From Paroedura picta (taxonomy: Eukaryota > Chordata > Lepidosauria > Squamata > Gekkonidae): a stretch of DNA of 64,000 nucleotides. The stretch covers positions 3,931,501 through 3,995,500 of the forward strand of contig NC_135371.1 in the NCBI RefSeq assembly GCF_049243985.1. Reading direction: 5' to 3'. Positions 34,063 through 45,100 of this stretch are shown in pieces. Position 1 is the first letter of the stretch, and every line of letters begins with the position of its first letter. The position numbers and the translations under genes are program-made. Below the pieces are notes generated by a model, which saw only the letters and a list, made by a program, of their open reading frames with translations, ran no database searches and was not told the DNA's origin.

Positions 34063-34514
34063 CTGTGAGGAGTCCACACAAGGGAGAAACCTGATACATT
34101 CTAGGTGTGTGACAAGGTGCTGAGGCAGAGATCCAATGTTCATGTTTTTCAGAGAATCCATAGTAGGGCGAAACATTCCTACAGCTGGTTCTGACGGTTC
34201 TTGTAGACGGTGTAAAAGGCTCAGAAAGTAGTAAGCCTTTACACTCAAAGCGTGTAAAGCAAGCAGAGAGTTGCTTAATGAAAGAGATACATTTTGGTAA
34301 CTGCGAACTAATTAGTTTTACGTAACCATCGTGGCAAAATATTGTTTTGCATTAAACTGTATTTTCTTGTTCTTAAGGTCATGCAAAAGGAAGCAAAAGT
34401 GTTTGGATTTGGAACACTGGTAAATAAAGAGATCTCTGGTATGATGTGTTTATTCTGTGATGCTGAGAAGACTGCTGAATACTGGGGTTCTGAATGGTAG
34501 GAACTCTGCTCCGG

Positions 34515-34945
34515 TTCAGTATTACCTGGAGTCCTGTGTTCAGTTTTGGGCACCACAGTTGAAGAGGGATGTAGACAAACTGGAGCGTGTCCAGAGGAGG
34601 GCAACAAAGATGGTGAGGGCTTTGGAGACCAAGACGTAGGAGGAAAAACAGGGGGAGCTTGGTCTGTTTAGCCTGGAGAGGAGACGACTGAGAGGGGATC
34701 TGATCACCATCTTCAAGTATGGAGCAGATTTGTTCTCTCTTGTCCTAGAGGGATGGACCAGATCCGTCTAAATATCCAGAAGAAGTTCCTGGCAGAGCGG
34801 TTTCTCAGTGGAACAGGGTTCTGTGAAGGTTCAAGAGGGTGGCAGGTGACAGTGGATGAGCGATAGGGTTGTGAGTGTCCTGAATAGTGCAGGGGCTGGA
34901 TGGACTAGATGACCCAAGAGGTCCCTTCCAACTCTATGATTCTAT
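34515..34945 (+). mobile_element. CR1 LINE 3' end
   Basis: Encodes [19 protein letters not shown] near 34577-34637. The 3' end has gatgacccaagaggtccc and ccaactctatgattctat, a CR1 terminus. It lies in the gene C 3' flank and is absent from the matching gene B flank, so it is younger than the B/C duplication. Confidence 0.88.
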
Positions 34946-35245
34946 ACTGGTGTATTTTCTTTACTGTGGTTTTGCAGCAGAGAAGGAAGTAGAGTCTTAA
35001 GGTTATCTGGCAATGCAGCTAGAAACACCTGATAGCTGCCCAGTTTATAACTATCTGATTAGAAGTCAGAGAGTTTGTCACTAATTATACCAACTACAAG
35101 ATCATTAATGTGGATTATCATTTTAGACTGAAAGGACAAATCTCGTGTCTTTAAGCATGGGAAACTAACAACGTAGTTTGTTATATGGGATACGCTGGGA
35201 TTAGAAGACTATACATTCTATTCTGATATATGTATTAAGATAAAG

Positions 35246-35332
35246 GTCAAGGTCAAGGTATCCCTTGTGCAAGCACTGGGTCATGTCTGACCCTTGGGGT
35301 GACACCCTCTAGCGTTTTCATGGCAGTCTCAT
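35246..35332 (-). mobile_element. SINE 3' fragment (Bov-B-like tail family)
   Basis: Reverse complement of the SINE 3' tail, with tgtctgacccttggggtgac. It interrupts the L1-derived segment downstream of gene C. Confidence 0.8.
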
Positions 35333-36400
35333 GTATTACGATGGAAAAGGTTAAATATTGGTTGGTTGGACATAATTTGAGCAATAAAAATGAATGTCCT
35401 TCCAAAGTTAAATTTATTTCAAATGCTGCCAATATATGTAGAAGAAAGAATTTTGACAGGGTGGTGAAGACAGATAAACAAATGTATATGGTGTGGGAAG
35501 AAACCAAGGATAAACTTGAAGTTACTCCAAGATGAAGGGAATATAAATTACGTATATTTGAAAGAGAAGAAGTGAAAAATGTATTATCAGATAGTTTCAA
35601 TAGAGAACTAATACCTATGTCACAATGGGAACAACTATTGAGAAACAAATTAAGTTCACAGCCAGTTCAGCTGGTATAAAATGTTTTGTTTGAGAAAATT
35701 GTTACAAAAATTATAACAGAAAATGTTGGGAATGTGAGGAAATATAAGGTACTTTTTATCATATGTGTACTTGCAAAAAAGCAAATAGTATTCTGGAATG
35801 AAATATATGAAATAATGCAAAATGTATTAAATGTATTAACATTTAATTTTCCTACAGATCCTAAGAATATGCTAATAAACTACCAACATTATTGGAAGAC
35901 ATATTTGGTATTTGAATATATGGTGACTGTTGCTAGAACTATTTTTGCAGTGACATGGAAAAGTGCTGTTTGGCCATGTTTACAAGATTGGAATGCTAAA
36001 ATTAGTGTAATGGCCAGACTGACTTCATATTTGAAAAGATCAACTTTGACGTTTGAGAAAAAAAGGAAAGTCTACTATGAGAACAGAAGTTAAATCAATA
36101 GTGAGAAACATGTTTTTTAAAAAACTGTATAATTATGTATAGACTTAGAAATAATTTCATAGCAATTTATGCCATATTCAATGTTTCCCTTTAGATACTT
36201 GATCTATGCTGAACTGTTACTCTGAATTATACTGAAATGTTTCATTTAAATGTTAATGAGCTGTATAGACTATAAAATATACATAGGAATAATAATGTAA
36301 ATTGTGGCATGCTAGTAATATAGAAATAAACGTTAAATATTGTATAATGTTAAGATTTGGCAAAAAATATATATAGTTACACAAAGTAGTTACACAAAGG
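35333..36400 (+). mobile_element. L1-type LINE 3' end
   Basis: Open stretches encode an ORF2 C-terminal-like region near 35686-36093, with WNEIYEIMQNVLNV, PTDPKNML and VARTIFAVTWKS. The frame is broken upstream. It matches the gene B flank at 23018-24618, so it predates the cassette duplication. Confidence 0.7.
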
Positions 36401-36635
36401 AGAACATTTTTAGTGATTGCCCTCCTCTGAAACTCGCTACTTCAGGCTATCTGCCCATCTAACACTTGTTGACATCGATAGAATGGGCAAAAATCCTTCT
36501 CCAAATCCTGTGAAGAAATAGACAAGTTGAGGGTAACAGATATCTACATCTTCTGTGCCACTGGCATGCATACACACAGTGTGACCAACTGGTAGCTGTA
36601 TTTTACAGACATTTTAAAATGACCAGCAGTTCTAG

Positions 36636-36912
36636 AAGAAGAGTTGGTTCTTATATACCGCTTTTCTCAACCCGAAGGAGTCTCAAAGCGGCTTACATTC
36701 GCCTTCCCTTTCCTCTCCCCACAACAGACGCCCTGTGAGGTGGGTGAGGCTGAGAGAGTCATGACAGAACTGCTTGGTCAGAATAGTTCCAACAGGACTG
36801 GAATGAGCCCAAGGTTGCCCAGCTGGCTGCACACGAAGGAGCGGGGAATAAAACCTGGTTTGCCAGATTAAAATCCGCTGCTCTTAACCAGTACACCAAG
36901 CTGGTTCTCTTC
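36636..36912 (-). mobile_element. tRNA-derived SINE (family 2)
   Basis: Reverse complement of the family-2 SINE: it opens with agaagagttggttcttatat, has the cggcttac block, and ends at caccaagctggttctc. It lies between genes C and D. Confidence 0.9.
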
Positions 36913-37328
36913 TAGAGGCATTACACATCCCTCCTCTCTCCCCAGTCCAGTCTGCTCTGAGCTTTTTTGTGTCCCCATTTTAAAGCCGAAGGAGTTCTCA
37001 TAATAGAGTTTATGGTGGCAGAAAGGGAAAGCTGCTGACCCCCAGCCCAACAACTCAGTGTGGTCTAGGCCAGGGCAGGATCTCCTGAATGGGTGAGAGT
37101 TAATTTTTTTATATACATTTCTAATATTTGTTAAACATTTATTGGGTGGTACGACCACATACGGCTGTGTCTACCTGCCTTGCCCCCCAATGAACTACAA
37201 TGGGCCTGGAGGGGGTGAGAAGGGAAGGAGCCCCAGGTATACAGCTATGCTTCCTGGACTTTTTGCAGGATCGTGCCACTTCTGAAATTTCTTGAATGTT
37301 TCAATGTCTCTCAACAATAATAAGTTGG

Positions 37329-37618
37329 CAAGGGGTAGTCAACCTGTGGTCCTCCAGATGTCCATGGACTACAATTCCCATGAACCCCTGCCAGCGTTTG
37401 CTGGGAATTGTAGCCCATGAAGATCTGGGAATTGTAGTCCACGGACATCTGGAGGGCCACAGTTTGACTACCCCTTCTCTAGAGCAGGGGTAGTCAAACT
37501 GCGGCCCTGGACTACAATTCCCAGGAGCCCTTGCCAGCATTCGCCAGCGAATGCTGGCAAGGGCTCCTGGGAATTGTAGTCCATGGACATCTGGAGGGCC
37601 GCAGTTTGACTACCCCTT
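37329..37618. mobile_element. Two palindromic hAT MITEs in tandem
   Basis: The first copy is about 37329-37476 and has an internally rearranged hairpin. The second, 37485-37618, has exact 8-bp duplications ctctagag (37477-37484 and 37619-37626). The left duplication is also the right border of copy one, so the second probably inserted into the flank of the first. They lie about 400 bp upstream of the gene D promoter island. Confidence 0.9.
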
Positions 37619-37999
37619 CTCTAGAGGGTCAGCAAACCCCCCCCCCCCCAATATAATCTGTTATTTTGGAGATGGGCTGGCATCCGTGGAGTTGGCGGCT
37701 GAACCTTGCGAGACACAAATGCCCTGATCCCAAAAGTCAACTAGGGCTGTCCAATAAAGATGATTTACTCGAAAAAAACAAAGACAACTGAATTCTTAAT
37801 ATTGTGCAATACCCCAGCTGTGGAGCTCACCCGAGCAGTCTAATCGCTATTATTAGTACACGGGGAGTAGCCATTGAGTTCCTTCCGAAAAGAATTAGGT
37901 ACCCAGCAGGAGGTTGGCAGCCCTAGAGGCTGGCAGCAAATCCATCTCTGCTTCGGATGGCTTCCTTTCGTTTGCATGCATTTTAATCAACCCCTCCCA

Positions 38000-38335
38000 C
38001 CCCCTTGCTTCTGTCTGCGCCGCCCGGGGATCCTTTGGGTCTAGCGCGGCCCTGGGCGGGATTGCTCCCGAGGAGCCCCATTGAGCCGCAGCAGCTGCAG
38101 CCCGGTCCTTTTGCATTTGGCTCCGGCCCTGCCAGGGTTAAAGGGAGGGAGGCTTTTGCAAGAGAGGCCGAGGGTGGGGAGGGGGCGGAGAGAAGTAAGG
38201 CGCTTCCGATTTGGGGGCGGGCGGGGGGCAAAGCGGAGAGTTGCTCCCAATTGCCAAAAAAGGGAAAGCGCTTCGGATCCAGATACTGCAGGGAAAGAAG
38301 GCTTTGCACCCGATCCAGGGAAGGTTTCCTTGCAG
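38000..38335 (+). promoter_or_regulatory. Gene D promoter island and first noncoding exon
   Basis: CpG-rich, with CCTTTTGCATTTGG at about 38107-38120 and CCAGGGTTAAAG at about 38132-38143. The putative first exon ends at 38335 before GTAAGT. It aligns with the islands of genes A, B and C, so the promoter travelled with the cassette. No TATA box is seen. Confidence 0.65.
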
Positions 38336-38586
38336 GTAAGTCGGCGGGTGGGATAAGGCATAGATTTAGGAAGAGAGGAAATGCAGCGCTCTGCATCCGG
38401 CTTCACTCCGGTTTGATGGAGAATTCATTGGGGAAGGGAATGGCCGTTGAGCTCTCAATAGTGTCGCAAGAAGCCGGGGGTGCGGGGGCATTAGGGAAAC
38501 TCGAGAGCAGCATTTTGGAAACGCAAAGGCAGACGTTGCATGCTCTCATGAGCTTTTTGCAGGCCAGGATGTTTCAAGAAGCTCGG

Positions 38587-38680
38587 CAGGTATCCCCTGT
38601 GCAAGCACCAAGTCATGTCTGACCCTCGGGGTGACGCCCTCCAGGTGACGCCCTCCAGCCGCAGTTTGACTACCCCTGAC
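38587..38680 (-). mobile_element. SINE tail and MITE end scraps
   Basis: 38587-38640 is a reverse SINE tail (gtcatgtctgaccctcgggg). 38656-38680 is the terminal 25 bp of the palindromic hAT MITE. Both lie in the short first intron of gene D. Confidence 0.7.
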
Positions 38681-39137
38681 CCAGACGCATCCCTTCCCCG
38701 TCCCCTCAGATGGGAGCCTAATGCTTCCATCCGGTTGAAGAGTTAACAGACACTGCTTAAGAGGTCTCCGGTCCCTCTTGTCCTTTTGGGGCTCCGTTTT
38801 ACCTTAAGGATTCGCTCCTAGGACAGGCAGAACCAAAGTCCTGAGAGGCTAAATTTGTGTCATTCTTAAATAGCCAAAGAGATACTAAACTTTCCCAAAG
38901 AGGCATCTCTGAAATCGCTTGGTATGTAAGGGAACAAAATGGTTATTAAACTGTTCTGCAAAGCACAAGAAGCCCTTTTGTTCTGACCCACCAGAGCAAT
39001 TCCCACTTGTCTCGTTCAATGATGTGGTCTTTTTTCTTTCCTTCTTGTCACATTGCTGTCTTTCTCTGCACCCGGGAAAAGCCTCTCTTCATCGCCAACT
39101 CAATAAAGGGAACTTGTCACAGTCTGAGGTGACCCAA

Positions 39138-42100
39138 ATGACGGGGAAGGAGATGGCAGAAGAGGACCCCGGAGGACCTGGGATTGGCCAGACACCAGGC
39201 AAAGGGCCCCATCCCAGCCAAGCTGGGAGTGGGGCTGAATCCTGGGGAAGAACTGTGCTAGAGATCCTGCCTAAGGACAATATAACCTGTGATGTGCGTT
39301 GCCAACGCTTCCGACAGTTCCGCTACCAGGAGGCCGAGGGGCCCCGAGAGGTTTGCAGCCGGCTCCACGGACTCTGCAACCGCTGGCTGGAGCCAGAGAG
39401 GCACACCAAGCAGCAGATCCTGGACCGGGTGATCCTGGAGCAGTTCCTGGCCCTCCTGCCCCAGGAGATGCAGGGCTGGGTGAGAGGATGCGGGCCGGAG
39501 AGCAGCTCCCAGGCGGTGGCCCTGGCCGAAGGCTTCCTCCTGAGCCAGGCGGAGGAGAGGAGGCAGGCAGAGCAGGTGAGGGCGTTTCCTCCAGGTAGGT
39601 CTAATTCAAGCAACGTCATTGGGCCTTATCCTAAAGTTTCCCTGCCAGGCATTACTCCAAGCATGAATCATCCAAATGGGAGATTTAGCAGCCTCCTTCA
39701 GAAGCCTCTTCTCCTGGACAATTTCTTCTCCTGCCAGGTCTGCTGAGAGAACGGTGCCGTGTCTGGGAGTGGGGCAGGATCCATTCCTTGGCCTTTCTTC
39801 CATTCTGTCTCTGCTCTTTCAGATGTGGGCGCCATCCGTGAAGAAAGAGGCTGCATTCCCTGAGGCAGAAGGTGTTTCCTTGGAGCAAGGCCAGAGGGCT
39901 CAGGCTGCGGAGCATGTCCAAGATGCCCTCTCCTGTGGTAAGGACTCTTCCTTCCTGGATGTGTTTGGGGTTAATTTGCTGCACTTTCTCCCCTTCAGAT
40001 GCTCCAGAGTTCACAGCTCACTCACAGAAGTCTAAATTTGTGTTTTTAACAAAAACAGATACTCATGGGCACCTGACATTTCTGATTTATACAATTTACT
40101 AAAAGCCATTATAAGATGGTGTGTGTGTGTTTTTTCTTTTTAGAATATAGGGCGAGCCTTCACAACACCTGGCCTTACCAGGGTCAGGACATCTTCGTCC
40201 TGGCCCCCACCTGGTGGAATGAGGCACATAAGAGCCCTTCTGGAATAAGCACAATTCCGCAGGGCCTGTAAGATGGGGCTCTTCCGCCAGGCTTTTGGTT
40301 GGGGCCAAAGTTAACATCTATCGACCTACCTATTTACAGCCCCACACATTGATCTGCTCATCTATTTATGTATTGATCCACCCCCAAATCCACCGGAAGT
40401 ATTGGGAGAATTCCAACATACATAATCAGACGCTCTATGGAACTATTGTGGCTGTTTTAACCTGTCACTTTTTATTTAAATTAATTTTAAACATAATTTT
40501 ATTTGTTTTATTTTGTCTTTTTTTTTTTGTACATTGCCCCGAGCCAGTTTGCTGGGAGGGCGGTCTAAAAATCTAGTCAACTAAACTAAGTAAGTTAAAC
40601 ATATGGCAGGGGGGTGCATGTAAGGGATGCAGGATGCAAAGAAGAAACGAACAAGAGAGTCTAGACTGACATGGTCCTTCCTCCTTTGTCCCCCTCTCAG
40701 GCACTGGAGAGGTGGTCTCGAGTCCTCAGGTCTGCAGAGATGCGGAAATGGATGCTGCCCCTCCACCTCAGGTAGGAAAGATGAACAGGTGAGAGATGAG
40801 ACGTATCCTCCCCCCCCCCCCCCGTCTCACAGGGGCTTTTGCTCCTTCAGTTTCTACAAGGAATCCAAGCAAACTATCCTATGAATGGCATTCCATAATA
40901 ACCCAGAATAACCCATATACACTCTGCCATTGCAGACGACTCTCTTCCAATGTGTAATCTCTGCCTGCCATGATCTCTGATGAGGAAATCTGCTTTTCCT
41001 TTCAGTCTGCATTTTACTTCGAGGAGGTGGCCGTGTATTTCACCGAGGCAGAATGGGCCCTGCTGGATCCAGGCCAGAGATCTCTCTATGGGGAAGTCAT
41101 GCTGGAGAACTATGAGAGCGTGGTCTTTCTGGGTAAGGATCTTTCAGGGCCACCAAAGGTACAAATTGCTGCCCTTCAGATTAGCCACAAATCAAAAAAC
41201 TGAATAGCAAGACACCATTTTGACCCCTGTCCTGCTGCTTGCCCAGGGGCAACTGAGACCAGAGTTATGGCTATCAACAAAGTCAGAGAAGGTGTCCTGG
41301 CCTGGGGCAAAGGAGGGAAAAGAGAGCCCCTCAGAAAGACTCTGGAAGGGGCTAGATGCTCATTTATTACCAACATTTAGCAGACCCCCCCGGGATGGGA
41401 ATACAAGACCCTGGATGGGAAAACAAGCATCTGCTCTGGCTGTTATCTGAAAGTGTTGGGAACCCAGAGTACTTTTTGTAGGTGAGCAGAACTCCGTTCA
41501 GCGGGTTCATGAGGAGAATGCACGGAAGTAAAGCAGACCCCTTGTAAAAACAAGTCATCACTAAACAGCTCAGTTTCTATAGCTCAACAGCGGAAAAACA
41601 AGAAAAGCTAACTGTTTATCAAATGCAGCCTTTCTAAGCTTCATTGAGAAACCCCTGAGGTATTCTTCAGGTTTCAAAAAAACCCAGAAGTGTCAGAATC
41701 GTGCAGGACGTGGTTGGGGAAGCAGAGCTGTGGACATGCAGCACAAGTATTCTGGCTCTAGCCTAAGTTACTCTACACAAAAGTATTCATCTTGATGGAA
41801 AACCGAAATATCACTGCGCACTAGTATGGCCTGAGCATAACGTTGGCGTGGATTCTACCTCTCTAGGAGGTCCTAATAACCCAATCAAGTGTCCTTCTTG
41901 ATGGAATTTCCTAGAGGCTTTTGTTGTTGTTGTTAGGTGTGAAGCCATGTCCAACCCATCGCGACCCCATGGACAATGATCCTCCAGGCCTTCCTGTCCT
42001 CTACCATTCCCCAGAGTCCATTTAAGTTTGCACCGACTGCTTCAGTGACTCCATCCAGCTGCCTCATTCTCTGTTGTCCCCTTCTTTTGCCCTCGATCAC

Positions 42101-45100
42101 TCCCAGCATTAGGCTCTTCTCCAGGGAGTCCTTCCTTCTCATGAGGTGGCCAAAGTATTTGAGTTTCATCTTCAGGATCTGGCCTTCTAAGGAGCAGGCA
42201 GGGCTGATCTTCTCTAGGACTGACCGGTTTGTTCGCCTTGCAGTCCAAGGGACTCGTAAGAGTCTTCTCCAGCACCAGAGTTCAAAAGCCTCAATTCTTT
42301 GACGCTCGGCCTTCCTTATGGTCCAACTTTCGCAGCCATACATTGCAACTGGGAAGACCATAGCCTTGACTAGACGCACTTTTGTTGGCAGGGTGAGGCT
42401 TTTATCACCCTCCTAATCCCCCCTTCCTCCTGGTTACACAATTGGGCATAGTTGATAATCATAATTGATGATGATGTTAACCGTTCAGTTGTGTCCGACC
42501 CTCAACGATTCTATAGGAAGGTCTACGCCATGGGCCCCTGTCTCTGACTGCTTCTTTTATTTGTTTCCTGGTCATTCTGTTCTTATGATGAACCGGTTCC
42601 CACATTCTGGAGTCTGGCCTTGAAAAAGATAAGACTGTCAGCTTCAGGGAAACCCAAAACATGAACACCTACAAGTCGCACCAGGCCACGATATTCACGT
42701 TAATCCTTGGGGAACTAGGGTGCCTTGCCCCACATACATCCTCCTCATACTGGTTGGGGAACTGAGCTTTGATCTTGATTATGGTTCTGTCCTTCCAGAA
42801 GCATTCTTAGTCTTGAATTTCTTTCCTTCCCCATACACGAATGATCTCTCACCCATCTTTATCCCTGTCCGCCTCTCCCTCCCTCCAAATGAAGCCTGAA
42901 ATATAAGAGAGACTATGGTGGAAACACACAAGGGCCTTGCACCCAAAGACAGTCTGGAAAAATCCTCATGAGGATCCAAAGAGCATATTTCCTCCCCAGA
43001 TGTGAGGTTTGTAGCTGATTGCCACAATAAGAAACCTTGGCTTGATGCAAAGATCACTTTATTGGACGTTACAAGCTGATCCTACAAAACTTTGCCAAGA
43101 CTGAGGGGAGAGGGCGACAGGGTCACATATCCCCTCCAGGCCCCCAGCTGGGAGGGCAGCTGGAGGCCTGAAATCTGGAGGCTCAGAAACTCCTGGGCAA
43201 GAAAGCTGGGGAAAATAAGGGGAAAATAAGGGGAAGACGTATCCTTAAAATACAGGAATTCTTGGGCAGTCCATAGATTTAGGCCTCTGAGAATCCAAGC
43301 TAGCTGTTGCCCTTGATTCTTAGGTCAGTTATAGGTTTTGGCTTCCTGAGTCAGGCAATGAGAAAGAGCTGATCTCATTTGCCCACTCTGCGGCCCTGGC
43401 ACCCACATGGTAGAATGAGCTCCCAGAGGAAGCTAGGGCCCCCTTGGAGCTCTCCGAGTTCAATTGGGCCTCCAAGACTCAGCTCTTTTGCCAGGTGCTT
43501 GGTTGAAGCCAGAGTGGCAGATAAGATCTAACCGGCCCCCTCTTCTTTCCCCCTCCTCGTAAACCAAGGACTCCCAACCAGGGGTCCGTGGACCTCAGGG
43601 GGTCTGCGGCCTTTCCCCTCCTGCCTAGACAGACTTGGCCACAAGCTAGGAAACTGGCCACCTCCATGTGGAGGGGTCAGTGGGAAGGCAGTGGGTGTAA
43701 AGGGGGGGGGGTTCAGTTGTGGCATGGTATGGGGGGGTGGTCTGGGCTGTCTTCTCAGCTCCTGCCCCTTCTGTCCTGATATGCCACTTCCAGGGGGTGT
43801 GGTAGGGAGGTGTGGCCAGCTGACAGTCACTTCTGGGCGTCCTTGAAGCCTGGAAATGTATTTCAGGAGCTACTCCACAGTCAAAAGTTTGAAAAAGGCT
43901 GTCCTAAACTATGTCACTCTGGACGGGCCCTGAAGCTGATCGTATCTAGCTGCTGGCTACTGTAAATTTATGGTTCCTCTAACTGGGAGTCTGTTGTTTT
44001 AATTGCTAATCTTACCAATAATTGTTTATGAATTTTACTGTACTCGGTGCTGGCCATATTGTTCACTGCCCCGAAACGGCTATCACTGTGGGGGCAATAT
44101 AAAATCACCTGTCTGTACGAGGTGTGTAGGAGGTTACATTATGAAGTTGCACCTGGGTCCTGCTTCTACCTGAGAACTGGTACCAATTCTCTTCGACCCG
44201 TCAGCAGAATATTAGCAGTTCCACCTTTACATTAGATTTCCGAGATCCGATTTCTTTCCTTCAACACTCAGAAACTCAAGTGTAGGAGATGCAGAGAGAA
44301 ACCGTATCACAGCTTGGAGTGCGGAAAGCGCTTCAGTCGTCAAACAGCCCTTTCTTCCCATCAGAGAATTCACTCAGGTGAGGCACTGTGCAAAATCATC
44401 TTTCATTTAGGGTGAACTTACATTTAAGTGCAAATGAATGTACACTGCAACGTACCCCAGGAAAGAGCCACTGAAATATGACTGGTGTGGAAAAACTTGC
44501 AAGAGTGAGTCAGCCTCTTTGCATGTGTCCTAAAGGGACCTCTCTCTTTTTTCTCCGCAGGGGGTGATGAGGAACTGCATGGGATTACGTTGGGCAAAGT
44601 CAAGAATCAGATGCTGAAAGGACACTTCAAGAGTCAAGATGGGCACCAGAGGCAGAGAGGAGAGAAGAGGGATCAACCCCGAGGAGGGGATTTCAGTGAA
44701 GTAATTCACCCAGAGGAAGAAACCTACAAACATTTAGCGTCTGGGTTGCATTTCTCAGATCAAGCCCAATATAATGGCCCTTTGCAAAATAGCGGCACTT
44801 GCTCATCGGAGCCTCTTCGACATCCCAGAATCCGCACAGCCGGGAAGCCGTCTAGCTGCCCAACCAGGAGCAGGAGTTTCTCACGTAAAGCCAGCCTCAT
44901 TCAACACCAGGGAGTTCATTCGGAAGAGAAGCTGTTTATCTATTCCGGGAATGGAAAGAGTTTCTATGGTGGAACAAAGAGCAGTGTACATTTTCCAAAG
45001 AAAAGAAGAATGGAGGCGTATAAATGCTTTCAGTGTGGAAAGTATTTCAGAGGCAAATCTCAGCTCCTTGTTCACCAAAGAACCCACACAGGGGAGAAAC

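Noticed and set aside
44275-44385. A functional coding exon of gene D
   Set aside because: The first zinc ligand is lost and no acceptor gives an open phase from the KRAB exon, whereas direct joining to 44561 is in frame.
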